Shown: positions 1 to 9,776, counted from the first letter of the stretch. The stretch: 35,673 nucleotides of DNA from Prochloraceae cyanobacterium (GCA_030065755.1 JASJDA010000103.1:1-35673); one strand, 5' to 3'. Notes: a model not told the origin generated them from the sequence alone. Program-made: numbers and translations.

Positions 1-1
1 A

Positions 2-853
2 TTGTGGCAAAATCAAAAAGGAGAGGTATTTGCATTAAATAATATCTGTCCTCACATGCAAGCACCTTTATCAGAAGGGTGGGTCTGTCAAGAAAGAAAC
101 ACAATAACTTGTCCGTTTCACGCACTCGAATTTGACGGAAACGGTCGGTTATGTAAGGAAGAGAAAGTAGATACTAAACCTCTAACTCAATCTTTAGAAC
201 TTATTATTAAAGACGATTGTATCTGGACATATGGGGGTTTTGAACCGAGATTACCCGTTCCAGATTTAATTAGTAAAATTGCTTCTGAATATGAATTAAT
301 CGGTGTTACTGGAGAGAAAAGTATTCAAGGCGATTTTTTAAGTAATATTCTCATTAACTACGACTACAATCACCTAAATGGCACTCATAAAGAGATGTTT
401 AGAATTACATCTTGTCAGGTTAAGTCGTTTGAAGAAAAAGGTTATTCTGCCAGAGTAGAACAAGAAATAATCAGAGCAAATAATACTGTTGCAGAAATTA
501 TTAGAAATCCAGCTTTACTGGTCATACCAAAAAAAATGAATAACACCGTCGAATATTCTTTCCCTTCAACTACGGTTATATTTGGTAAATCCCCGATTCT
601 CAGTCTGGCTGAAGTCCACATTCTCTATCCAGAAACAGAAAACAAGACCAAGACTTTTGTTTTGTTATATAGCAATTTTAAAAATCCTATTTTCGGCTCC
701 ATATTTAAAACTTCACTTTTGCCAACAATAGGTAAAATTGTAGAACAAGATTCAACTACTATTGAAAGTCTTTATCCTAGGGAAAAACCTAAAATAAGAT
801 TACTTGGTGAAGAAGTTTTGTTATACGCAGAAAAACTTTACTGCTATTGGTAA
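2..853 (+). CDS. Rieske [2Fe-2S] ring-hydroxylating oxygenase-like protein, 5' truncated by window edge
   Basis: Rieske motif CPHMQAPLSEGW...CPFH; mononuclear iron motif DYNHLNGTH (D-x2-H-x4-H); paralogous to 927..1883, which shows that the N-terminus lies upstream of the window. Confidence 0.85.
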   Translation: MWQNQKGEVFALNNICPHMQAPLSEGWVCQERNTITCPFHALEFDGNGRLCKEEKVDTKPLTQSLELIIKDDCIWTYGGFEPRLPVPDLISKIASEYELIGVTGEKSIQGDFLSNILINYDYNHLNGTHKEMFRITSCQVKSFEEKGYSARVEQEIIRANNTVAEIIRNPALLVIPKKMNNTVEYSFPSTTVIFGKSPILSLAEVHILYPETENKTKTFVLLYSNFKNPIFGSIFKTSLLPTIGKIVEQDSTTIESLYPREKPKIRLLGEEVLLYAEKLYCYW

Positions 854-926
854 AAGCGATCGCTACGATCGTACATTTCCGATCCGCGTTTATTTTGTAA
901 TTTAATTTTCTTTGGAGTAAGTAACT

Positions 927-1883
927 ATGAAACCAATTTTACCAGGCGCACCTTGGTTAATTGCCCATAAATCGATGCTGGGAGTCAATAAACCTAACAA
1001 AATTACTCTCAATGGCAAAGATTATGTATTGTGGCAAAATCAAAAAGGAGAGGTATTTGCATTAAATAATATCTGTCCTCACATGCAAGCACCTTTGTCA
1101 GAAGGGTGGGTTTGTCAAGAAAGAAACACAATAACTTGTCCGTTTCACGCGCTCGAATTTGACCGAAACGGTCGGTTATATAAAGAAGAGAAAGTAGATA
1201 CTAAACCTCTTACCCAATCTTTAGAACTTATTGTCAAAGACGATTGTATCTGGACATATGGGGGTTTTGAACCGAGATTGCCAATTTCCGAAGATTTAAT
1301 TAGTAAAATTTCTTCTGAATATGACTTCATTGGTGTCACTGAAACAAAAATTATTCGAGGAGAATTTTTGAATTTTCTTTTAACTAGTTACGATTTCAAT
1401 CATCAAAAAGGACTGCATCGAGATTCTTTTGCGATCGTAGGAAATAAGATAAGTAACTTTCAAGAAAATGGTTATTATCCCTCATTAGACCAAGAATTTA
1501 CGATCGCTCGTCATAGTTTAGCGGATATTATTAAATATCCAGCTGTGCTAACAATGCCTAAAATCCTTAAACTGAGACTCGAATATTGTTTTCCTTCAGT
1601 TACAGTTGTCTTTGGAAAATTATCGATCGGCAATCTAGTTCAAGTTTTTCTTGTTTATCCAGAAAATGAACACCAAAGCAAAGCTTTTGCTATTCTCTTT
1701 GCTAACTTTAAATATGGAATGACCAAGTTTTTACTTAAAGATTCTTTGCTCAAAGCGACAGAAAAAATTATCGAACAAGATACAAATATAATTGAAAATT
1801 CATATCCTAGAGAAAAACCCAAAATAAGATTGCCTAATGAAGAAATAATGTTTTATGCAGAAAAACTTTACCGCGAGTGGTAA
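927..1883 (+). CDS. Rieske [2Fe-2S] ring-hydroxylating oxygenase-like protein (tandem paralogue)
   Basis: 318-aa ORF; CPHMQAPLSEGW...CPFH and DFNHQKGLH; upstream tttggagtaa RBS-like sequence. Confidence 0.88.
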   Translation: MKPILPGAPWLIAHKSMLGVNKPNKITLNGKDYVLWQNQKGEVFALNNICPHMQAPLSEGWVCQERNTITCPFHALEFDRNGRLYKEEKVDTKPLTQSLELIVKDDCIWTYGGFEPRLPISEDLISKISSEYDFIGVTETKIIRGEFLNFLLTSYDFNHQKGLHRDSFAIVGNKISNFQENGYYPSLDQEFTIARHSLADIIKYPAVLTMPKILKLRLEYCFPSVTVVFGKLSIGNLVQVFLVYPENEHQSKAFAILFANFKYGMTKFLLKDSLLKATEKIIEQDTNIIENSYPREKPKIRLPNEEIMFYAEKLYREW

Positions 1884-2026
1884 TACAAATAGCTGCTTAG
1901 GTTGAGTTGAGAAGAGAAAAAAAGCGATCGCTAATCATAGTTTAGTTAATACTAAATACTGTGTTTTACCAACCACTCAATAATATACCTATAAATAAAG
2001 AGGGTTGTACAGCAGTCAAAAGAAGT

Positions 2027-2320
2027 CTAGTCACTTGAGCATTTTATTTCGGCTGACATTTTGTACGCTTTGCTAAAAAACAATATTAATCTCTCGAAAG
2101 TATGAGAAAATTCTTTTGAAACAAAATTTTGCTTCAATTCGATTAACTCGTGAACCAGTGCATTTGACTTTTCTGGTGAAATTATAGGGCCATTATAAAA
2201 TTCATCAAATAACCAAGTAAGCGCGGGGTAAGAAGGATTATCATGTGCTGTTTGAAGTATAATTTCTTCATGAAGATCTATTTTCTCGCGTACATTATCT
2301 AAGTACATATCAAACGCCAT
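2027..2320 (-). CDS. hypothetical protein, 97 aa
   Basis: Open reading frame with ordinary amino-acid composition and no competing ORF; no family recognised. Confidence 0.5.
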   Translation of the reverse strand: MAFDMYLDNVREKIDLHEEIILQTAHDNPSYPALTWLFDEFYNGPIISPEKSNALVHELIELKQNFVSKEFSHTFERLILFFSKAYKMSAEIKCSSD

Positions 2321-2759
2321 CCGCCTTACTCTACCTAATATATTTACACAAAGTCTGGCTGCTTACACTCAGCAAAAGCTCCCATGACCGACAACATCAA
2401 AGTTGCGTCGGTGCGTCTTCGTTGGTAAAGGTCAGCCTTTCTTTACAGAAAATTACTTTGACACCTTTAATGATAAAGCTCCTAACGATTTTTCTTAAAT
2501 CTCCCAGGTTACGCGCCAATGAGTTTTAATGTGTATCGGATTGACTCGGTTGGAGTTTACCTTAACAACGATCGCCAGACAAACAAAAAAGCAGTATTAT
2601 GTCAGTTCAACGGGAAAAGCTAACTTAGAAACTGTTAAAGAAATACATCCAACAGCAAGATAGTTTTACCTGCGCTCGATCGATAGAGTCTTAATTGTCC
2701 TGCGACCGAGCTATCTCTATGGTCGCAGTACTCTTGAGATCGAAATGATAGCGCGTTAA

Positions 2760-3845
2760 CTAGATAAAGGTGAAGTCTTGTGATAAAGATAGACCAGCTG
2801 TATTTGAGACATACCCAATTAGATCCGATCCGTAGTAAATATAAGTATTGTTAGGTGAAGTGCTAAACAAGCTATAGTTACTACTACTGCCAACTAATAC
2901 AATCTTGTCACCTTGCAAGCGATTGAAGTCGGTAATAGTGGCATAACCACCTCCTAGATAATGAACAGCCCTTTGAGAACCAAAATAATAACCCAAATAA
3001 AATTCGTCAGCACCAAGACCTCCTGTCAAAGTATCATATTCTGCTGTTGCTGGGAGTTCTCCTGGGTTTATAGATTTGTGACCTATTAACTGATCGTTAT
3101 TGGAACCACCATCTAGCGAATCACTTCCATGCTGACCATAAAGATAGTCGTTGCCAGACCCTCCAATGACCGTATCACTGTGATTTCCACCCTGAAGATT
3201 GTCATCACCAATCCCTCCATCTAGCGAATCGCTCTGATTTCCACCAAGAAGAATATCATCGCCAGATCCGCCTTTTAAGGTGTCATTACCATCACCTCCC
3301 ACAGGATTAAAATCGTTCGTTAGACCTCCATATAGCACGTCTGCGTCTGAACCTCCTATAAGAGAATCATTGCCACGTCCACCAATAAGAGTATCTTTAC
3401 CACCTAAACCCTCAAGAGTGTCATTTCCCACATTACCTTCAATACGATTATTGAGATGGTTGCCATAGCCTTGATGATTAATCCCATCATCATAATTTAG
3501 AAAGCTAAGGTTTTCTAGGTTATTACCTAGTGAATAATAGCTACGATCTGTGTAAACTAGATCGATACCTTCACCAGCGTTTTCTTTGATAGTGTCGTAA
3601 GCGTCGTAATCACTACCCAAGTAGAGATAATAGGTATCGTTACCTTTGCCCCCCGCCAGGGAGTCACGACCTAATCCACCGACTAAAGTGTCATTTTTAT
3701 CACCACCAATGAGGGTATCATTTCCCCCAAGACCAAGCATATACCATGGTTCCCAATAGTCAGGAAGAGGCCAAGTACGATTTGTTTTAGTTGCTTTTCC
3801 CAAATCGTTGTTTTGAGTACCTTCATACCTACGATAGTTAGCCAT
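2760..3845 (-). CDS. RTX-type calcium-binding (hemolysin-type nonapeptide repeat) protein
   Basis: Repeated GGxGNDTLxGG / GGSGNDYLYG nonapeptides; C-terminal beta-type segment as in type I secreted RTX proteins. Confidence 0.85.
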   Translation of the reverse strand: MANYRRYEGTQNNDLGKATKTNRTWPLPDYWEPWYMLGLGGNDTLIGGDKNDTLVGGLGRDSLAGGKGNDTYYLYLGSDYDAYDTIKENAGEGIDLVYTDRSYYSLGNNLENLSFLNYDDGINHQGYGNHLNNRIEGNVGNDTLEGLGGKDTLIGGRGNDSLIGGSDADVLYGGLTNDFNPVGGDGNDTLKGGSGDDILLGGNQSDSLDGGIGDDNLQGGNHSDTVIGGSGNDYLYGQHGSDSLDGGSNNDQLIGHKSINPGELPATAEYDTLTGGLGADEFYLGYYFGSQRAVHYLGGGYATITDFNRLQGDKIVLVGSSSNYSLFSTSPNNTYIYYGSDLIGYVSNTAGLSLSQDFTFI

Positions 3846-4290
3846 TTTCTTTTTTCCTTTCTAGTTCTGTTGTGTTTAGACTTGCGCCTGTTTGTTAGTT
3901 TTTTCGCATCTAAATCGAGTTATTTTACCGATTGAGAATGCCATTAAAATCAGTTACATTAGGACTATTGGATTGTAGACAAAAAGCAAATTTATTTGGG
4001 TTGCAGACAAAATTACTTTTTTTCCAAGTCCAAACTAACTAACTGACGTACAGATAGAAGAGTAAGTTAATAACTCTGCTTACTTTCTATTGATTTGTCT
4101 TACTTGTCAGGGGAACTTAAGCTATTGTTTGCAGAAGTTCACAGTGTCCTACGCTGAAGACTAGTCTTAGTAAATTGAGTTTCACAATCGATAATCTTCT
4201 ATCCACACTTTGAGTTTATAAATGCTGTCAAGTTTGTACCACTCAAGATATCAACTTAAGCTCACAACTTAAGTGTCAATTGATTTTGTC

Positions 4291-4330
4291 CATACTTTTT
4301 CCTACTTTTTCCTACTTTTTCCTACTTTTT
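4291..4330. repeat. 10-bp tandem repeat (cctacttttt)
   Basis: catacttttt followed by three exact copies of cctacttttt. Confidence 0.9.
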
Positions 4331-4469
4331 TCTATTTATAAACTCAAAAAAGATAGTAATAATTAAGAAAAAAGAAGATGTTAGGAAGTAATGGTAAAAT
4401 ACAAAAATATTCCTAATATTTTTGTTATAAATAGTCTCTAATTCATAGCTAAATTTGCCAACTTCAACT

Positions 4470-4937
4470 ATGGGTAGCTTTCACAAACGATCGAAACGAA
4501 AGCGGGGAGTGATTCTCTCTTCCTTCGGTTGGCAGCGCTTACAAAATGCTCACCAAAACTCAGAAATTGAAGTTAATAGCGAACAACCATTAACCTTGGA
4601 ATATTTGAAAAGAAACGATCGAAGAGATAGCTACTCTAGAAAAATGGATTCAGATTAACCGCTGTCGATTGGTAAGATTGTTAGGCATGGGTGGAATTGG
4701 TAAAATTGCCTTAGCAGTGAAAATAGCCCAACAGCTTCAAAACCAGTTCGAGTATGTAATTTGGTACACTCTGCGCAACGCCCCATCCCTAGAAACCCTC
4801 CTGAGCGAGTTAGTTCTCTTTCTTTCCGAGCAGCAGGAAACTGAAGCGAAGCTGGGCAAATTCTTGCCAGTGGTAGTGACGATCGAACAGTCAAACTTTG
4901 GAACCCCAGCAACGGCCAATGTCTGAAAACTTTATAA
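4470..4937 (+). pseudogene. Remnant of an NB-ARC (STAND NTPase)-WD40 protein, frameshifted and internally deleted
   Basis: KRKRGVILSSFGWQRLQ... N-terminal module (frame 3), IATLEKWIQINRCRLVRLLGMGGIGKIALAVKIAQQLQNQFEYVIWYTLRNAPSLETLL (P-loop region, frame 1), then LASGSDDRTVKLWNPSNGQCLKTL* (WD40 blade, frame 3); the Walker A Thr is replaced by Ile. Confidence 0.8.
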
Positions 4938-5152
4938 ATTATGCACGGATATAAAACTCAAAATGATTTTTGATTCATACTGCTTGAAAATAGCATCAAT
5001 TTATTATCAGGCGATCGCATCCTAAGCTAAACGCTACAAGCGTTATTATGCCCTTCTATATTTTTCTAACCCTCGAAAAAATGAGCGAACCGTGAGACAT
5101 CATTTTACAGAAATTAATTTGGCATAATATGGGGTTTGGTTCCGAAAAACTT

Positions 5153-5767
5153 TTATCTAACTATCACTATCGCCCAACTACCCATTACCGCGCCCGACAC
5201 ATAATTTAGCCAGCGGAAGATAGTTTTAGGTAGTTTGCGTCCGCAGACTGTTACTACAAAGCTAAGAATGAACCACCAAGTCATCGAGCCACTAAATACT
5301 CCCAATACTTTGATTATTTGCACGATTAAAGATTTTGCAATTGGTCCACTACTCGCTGCAAAGCCGATGAAGGGGAGGATCGATAATGGGTTGCATATAG
5401 ATAGGGACAAAGTGAGGGTGTAGCATCGCCACATGGATGTTTGACTCTTGTTTTGGTTCTTTTCTGGGTTAGTGGGTTTGCTAATCGCAGTTTTGATTGC
5501 TAAAAAAACCATTATTAGCGCTGCAACTACTTTAAAAACAAAAACATTATTATTCAATACTCCACTAAGCCACTCGGCTCCTGCGATCGCCAAAATTGTC
5601 CATACCCCATGCATAGTTGCAGCTCCAGCTCCTGCTGTTAGTCCTCCTCTTCTCCCTTGGGAGAGGCTTTTGTTAATAACTATTAATCCATTCATTCCGA
5701 TCGGAGCAGCTACAGTTAATCCTAATATTGCAGCTTGAATAAACTCATTGATGTAGTTAACAACCAT
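5153..5767 (-). CDS. LysE-family translocator (amino-acid/threonine exporter-like)
   Basis: 204 aa multi-TM protein; N-terminal AAILGLTVAAPIGMNGLIVINKSLSQGRRGGLTAGAGAAT is typical of LysE/RhtB proteins. Confidence 0.8.
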   Translation of the reverse strand: MVVNYINEFIQAAILGLTVAAPIGMNGLIVINKSLSQGRRGGLTAGAGAATMHGVWTILAIAGAEWLSGVLNNNVFVFKVVAALIMVFLAIKTAISKPTNPEKNQNKSQTSMWRCYTLTLSLSICNPLSILPFIGFAASSGPIAKSLIVQIIKVLGVFSGSMTWWFILSFVVTVCGRKLPKTIFRWLNYVSGAVMGSWAIVIVR

Positions 5768-6001
5768 CTTTTAAATTTCCTTAGATAGAACCAAGAATAT
5801 TCACTGCCATCACGGATTTAATCTTTGAAGTAAGGGCAGAAACACTTTTGTGAATAAGAAAATAAGAGTTTCTTTTAAAAATTCCTATCTAAAAATCCAT
5901 GGGGGCAAACTCTTAATTTGGTAAAACTCTTGAAAGGCAAATTTACCCATGCCATGACTTTAGCTTTAATAGCTAGAGGAATAATGCAAAAGCATTGTGT
6001 G

Positions 6002-6569
6002 CTAAATTCGATTTAGCCGTGCAAAAGGATTAGCGATCTCAAATGAGCGATCGTTACCTTCAAATTCAGCAAGAATTCTAACTTTCAATATCTCAATAAT
6101 ATTATTGAGCAAGACCATACAACCCTAAAAAATGGCTCTCTTAATGACTATTCTTTCAATAACCGAAAAACCCTTCTCTTGAGATGATTATTGAGTAAGT
6201 TCTAAGGAAACATAAAGACGATATTCGCCACTTTAACCATAAATAATATCCTTGTTAAAGCCAACTTCTTGTCGCAATTTATAGAATAATTTGTTTGCCA
6301 ATCATGAATTTAACTTCTGAAAAATAAATCAATCGACATTACAATTATTTTTGAAATAATTTTGTCAAAAATTTCCCTTGACGAGCTAAATACAAAGCAG
6401 TATTAGATATATCTAACAAACCTATTTATCCCTCACGACTATGACATTTAGGCGCAGACTTGTCTGCAAGAATTTTAGTTACTTTAATACTATCTTTATC
6501 AAGTCGTAAAATTCTTGTCAATTCTGTTTAATCATCACCTTCAAGCCTCCAGACATTCTCTTCATTCAT
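6002..6569 (-). pseudogene. Decayed protein-coding gene of unknown family (possibly ankyrin-like in part)
   Basis: Manual translation: MNEENVWRLEGDD*TELTRILRLDKDSIKVTKILADKSAPKCHSREG*IGLLDISNTALYLARQGKFLTKLFQK* (6569-6345), then after a frame change ANKLFYKLRQEVGFNKDIIYG*SGEYRLYVSLELTQ*SSQEKGFSVIERIVIKRAIF*GCMVLLNNIIEILKVRILAEFEGNDRSFEIANPFARLNRI* (to 6002). Confidence 0.55.
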
Positions 6570-6648
6570 AAATCCAACCCTTTACTCATGTCAATTTAAA
6601 ATTATCTACTTATAAAATACTTTGAAAACTATATTCGATATCACATAA

Positions 6649-6693
6649 ATCTCATATAAAATCCCATATAAAATCTCATATAAAATCTCATAG
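6649..6693. repeat. 12-bp tandem repeat (atctcatataaa)
   Basis: atctcatataaa / atcccatataaa / atctcatataaa / atctcatag. Confidence 0.85.
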
Positions 6694-6867
6694 AACGAAT
6701 TAAACTAGTTTTCTGTTGATAATTAAGAAAAATTAAGCTAACATTGACAGACCTAAAGTCAGGCTAGATGGAGAATAATCTAACGTGCTTTTAGCTGTTT
6801 GAGGGTTAAAGACTATTGAAATGAAGTACAATTGAGACCAGCAAAAATTAAAAAAAAATGAACTGCC

Positions 6868-8241
6868 ATGAATCTTCCTAATGGCCCGCGCTATTCTAGA
6901 TTTGTTAGGTTGCTGAAATTTATATTTAAACCTTTGGAGTACCTTGATGAAACTTACCAACGCTACGGGGATATAGTTTCAATAGAACGCAAGAACTCAC
7001 CACCATTAATATATTTAGCCAATCCACAAGCAATTAATCGAATTTTTAGTGCCGATCCAGGGTTATTTGAATACGGTGGTAACGTAAGAGCTAAAAGCTT
7101 GATGACCTACTTATGGGGAAGTAACTCCCTTATGTTGCTAGATGGAGCCAGTCACCGTCAAGTAAGAAAATTATTAATGCCACCCTTTCACCACGGGAAT
7201 GTAAATAAATATTCTCAACTTATTGACAATATTACCGATCGAGTTACCAATAATTGGACGCTAAATAAACCAATGCCAGTCCGTCCGAGTATCGAAGAAA
7301 TTACTCTACAAGTAATTTTACAAGTAGTATTCGGACTAGAGAAAGGCGAGCGCTACGATCGATTGAAAAAACTTATTCCCTCGTTATTAAACACGGTCAG
7401 TTCTCCTGCCAGCGCTCTTTTAATCTTCTTTTCTAACTTACGAAAAGATTGGATACCCTTTAGCCCTTGGAAACGTTTTGTCAAAATCAAAGAGGAAGTC
7501 AAACAACTTATTTACGATGAAATAATCGCTCGACGAAAGAATTCGGACAACTCCGATCGTACCGATATTCTTTCTTTACTAATATCAGCCAAAGATGAAA
7601 ACGGTAATGGTTTGAGCGACGATGAATTACACGACCAGTTAATGACACTGTTACTTGTCGGTTACGAAACTACTGTTTCTGGTATTTGTTGGGCTTTTTA
7701 CTGGATTCATAGTTTACCCGAAGTGCGTCAGAAACTACTTGAAGAATTAAATACCGCAGACAGTAAAGATCTAGATAAAATAGCGAAACTTCCCTATCTT
7801 ACTGCTGTTTGTCAAGAAAGTTTGCGTCTTTATCCAGTGGCGATCGGTGCTTCAGTGAGAACTTTTAAATATCCCACCAATATTATGGGTTACGATCTTC
7901 CCGCTGGTACGTCTTTAATAGCATCTATTTATTTAGTACATCAAAGAGAAGATTTATATCCACAACCGAAGTGTTTTATTCCCGAACGCTTTTTACAAAG
8001 ACAATATACCCCTTACGAATATTTTCCTTTTGGTGGTGGTAATCGTCGCTGCGTCGGGGCTGCTTTAGCTATGTTAGAAATGAAATTGGTAATTGCTAAT
8101 ATTGTTTCTAATTTTGAATTGGAATTGAGTAACGAGCGTCCGATCGCACCCGTTCGTCGCGGCTTAACCATAGCACCAAGTCCCAATTTAGAGATAATTG
8201 CTACTGGTTTAAGACCTCAGAAAACTCCCGTTTTTGCCTAG
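6868..8241 (+). CDS. Cytochrome P450 (CYP110-like)
   Basis: Heme-binding FPFGGGNRRCVGAALA; ExxR in QESLRLYP; I-helix LLVGYETT; N-terminal LPNGPR as in cyanobacterial CYP110 proteins. Confidence 0.95.
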   Translation: MNLPNGPRYSRFVRLLKFIFKPLEYLDETYQRYGDIVSIERKNSPPLIYLANPQAINRIFSADPGLFEYGGNVRAKSLMTYLWGSNSLMLLDGASHRQVRKLLMPPFHHGNVNKYSQLIDNITDRVTNNWTLNKPMPVRPSIEEITLQVILQVVFGLEKGERYDRLKKLIPSLLNTVSSPASALLIFFSNLRKDWIPFSPWKRFVKIKEEVKQLIYDEIIARRKNSDNSDRTDILSLLISAKDENGNGLSDDELHDQLMTLLLVGYETTVSGICWAFYWIHSLPEVRQKLLEELNTADSKDLDKIAKLPYLTAVCQESLRLYPVAIGASVRTFKYPTNIMGYDLPAGTSLIASIYLVHQREDLYPQPKCFIPERFLQRQYTPYEYFPFGGGNRRCVGAALAMLEMKLVIANIVSNFELELSNERPIAPVRRGLTIAPSPNLEIIATGLRPQKTPVFA

Positions 8242-9776
8242 CTAAACCCTATCTTTGCTACAAATGAGGATAAGGGGAAGAGAGAGAAAGTAACAAGTAA
8301 CAAAAAACCCCTGACCTCTGACCTCTGACCCTTGACCAGAAAAAATAGGAAAAGTAGAAAGGGCAACAGCGCGATCGCCCAGCCGATACCTAAAGCCCAG
8401 AGGGGATATCCTTCATAGGGAATCCTGATATCTTTTGAGAACTGGGTGACTAACAAAGTAACCAAAACCATCGGAATAATATACTTAATCGAAACATTCC
8501 ACCATTTCCCTACCTGCCAGTCGCTAACTTGGTTAATGTATCTTCTCAGCTTTTCCGCACCATAAATCCATCCTGCCAGGATTGTTTGGAAAATTCCCAC
8601 CAACAGCAAATTATAGCTGGTCACAAAATGATCTGCGATGTCTAAAAAGTAAAGTCCAGCTCTAGTGCTATAAATAATTCCAGCGATCCAAGCAGCGAGG
8701 CACACCACCATCGAGACCTTAGCAGTTTGAAGGTGCTTATATTGGTCTAAAATGGCTGCATTCAAGGCTTCGGCAAGTGAAAAAGCGCTGTCAATTCCCA
8801 GCAAAAGCAGCATCAGGAAAAAGAGAACGCTAAAAAGCCCTGGTAAGGGCATCAAACTCAAAGCTTCAGGAAAAACGACAAACGCTAGACCAGGTCCAGA
8901 AGCTGCCAGTTCAGTTATGGGAGTGCTAGTTTTCCAAGCCATATAGCCGAGGACTGCGAAAACCACAAATCCTGCAAATAAGCTTGTCCCGCTGTTTAAC
9001 AAAGCTGTTATCCACGCATCTTTAGCAATATCGTCCTCGCTTTTTTTGTAGCTCGCATAAGCGATCATAATGCCAAAGGCAAGGGATAAAGTATAGAAAA
9101 TCTGGGAGAAAGCAGCCGTCCACACCTCTGGATCGAGCAAAGCGCCCCAGGTTGGTTTGAGATACATTTCCCACCCCTGGAGAAAACCAGGCAGAGTCAC
9201 GGCACGTATTAGCAATACCCCCAGTAAAATTAACGGAAGCGGGACGCTGTAGAGAACTACTCTGCCCACGCTTTTAGTGCCTTGCCAGATGCAAAAATAC
9301 ACCAAGATCCAGACAACAAACAGAGACAAGAAAATAAACCAGTTAATGCCTCCTAAGATATTGACCCCTTCACTAATTTGCAGAACCTCCTGAAAAAAGT
9401 AGTCTTTAGCATTACCCGACCACTTCACTCCAAAAGAAGCTAGTAAGTAAATTAACGACCATGCCATAACTACTGCATAGTAAGAGACAATGATAAAAGA
9501 AGAAATCAGAGCCAAGACACCTAGACCGCTAAAACTAGGATGTAGCTTGCTATAGGAACCGATCGCTCCTTGCTGCATCTTTTGTCCCACTGCAAACTCT
9601 AGCATTAACATCGGCACCCCGACTAAAACTAAAGCGATGAGGTAAGGAACCAAAAAAGCTCCACCACCATATTTTCCAGCCAGGTAGGGAAAGCGCCACA
9701 AATTACCTAAGCCTACAGCAGAACCCAAAGCCGCTAGCAGAAAAACTGTTCTTGACGCCCAGCGTTGACGAGTCAT
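8238..9776 (-). CDS. Sodium-dependent neurotransmitter:sodium symporter (NSS/SNF) family transporter
   Basis: WASRTVFLLAALGSAVGLGNLWRFPYLAGKYGGGAFLVPYL signature; about 12 TM segments. Confidence 0.93.
   Translation of the reverse strand: MTRQRWASRTVFLLAALGSAVGLGNLWRFPYLAGKYGGGAFLVPYLIALVLVGVPMLMLEFAVGQKMQQGAIGSYSKLHPSFSGLGVLALISSFIIVSYYAVVMAWSLIYLLASFGVKWSGNAKDYFFQEVLQISEGVNILGGINWFIFLSLFVVWILVYFCIWQGTKSVGRVVLYSVPLPLILLGVLLIRAVTLPGFLQGWEMYLKPTWGALLDPEVWTAAFSQIFYTLSLAFGIMIAYASYKKSEDDIAKDAWITALLNSGTSLFAGFVVFAVLGYMAWKTSTPITELAASGPGLAFVVFPEALSLMPLPGLFSVLFFLMLLLLGIDSAFSLAEALNAAILDQYKHLQTAKVSMVVCLAAWIAGIIYSTRAGLYFLDIADHFVTSYNLLLVGIFQTILAGWIYGAEKLRRYINQVSDWQVGKWWNVSIKYIIPMVLVTLLVTQFSKDIRIPYEGYPLWALGIGWAIALLPFLLFLFFLVKGQRSEVRGFLLLVTFSLFPLSSFVAKIGFS
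8310..8337. repeat. Heptanucleotide tandem repeat (STRR-like), cctgacc/tctgacc x4
   Basis: cctgacc tctgacc tctgacc cttgacc; lies within the 3' coding end of the NSS transporter. Confidence 0.85.

Noticed and set aside
856-863. GCGATCGC octamers throughout the window (e.g. 856-863)
   Set aside because: Known HIP1-type highly iterated palindrome of cyanobacteria; a lineage signature and not a local system.
3280-3468. Plus-strand ORF rich in Pro/Ser (SLPSPPTGLKSFVRPP...)
   Set aside because: It is the antisense reading of the RTX nonapeptide repeats, which keeps an open frame by composition.
4291-4330. Possible CRISPR array
   Set aside because: Direct repeats are 10 bp with no unique spacers; no CRISPR array or cas gene seen anywhere in the window.
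5235-5738. Plus-strand ORFs opposite the LysE gene
   Set aside because: Shadow ORFs antisense to a well-supported CDS.
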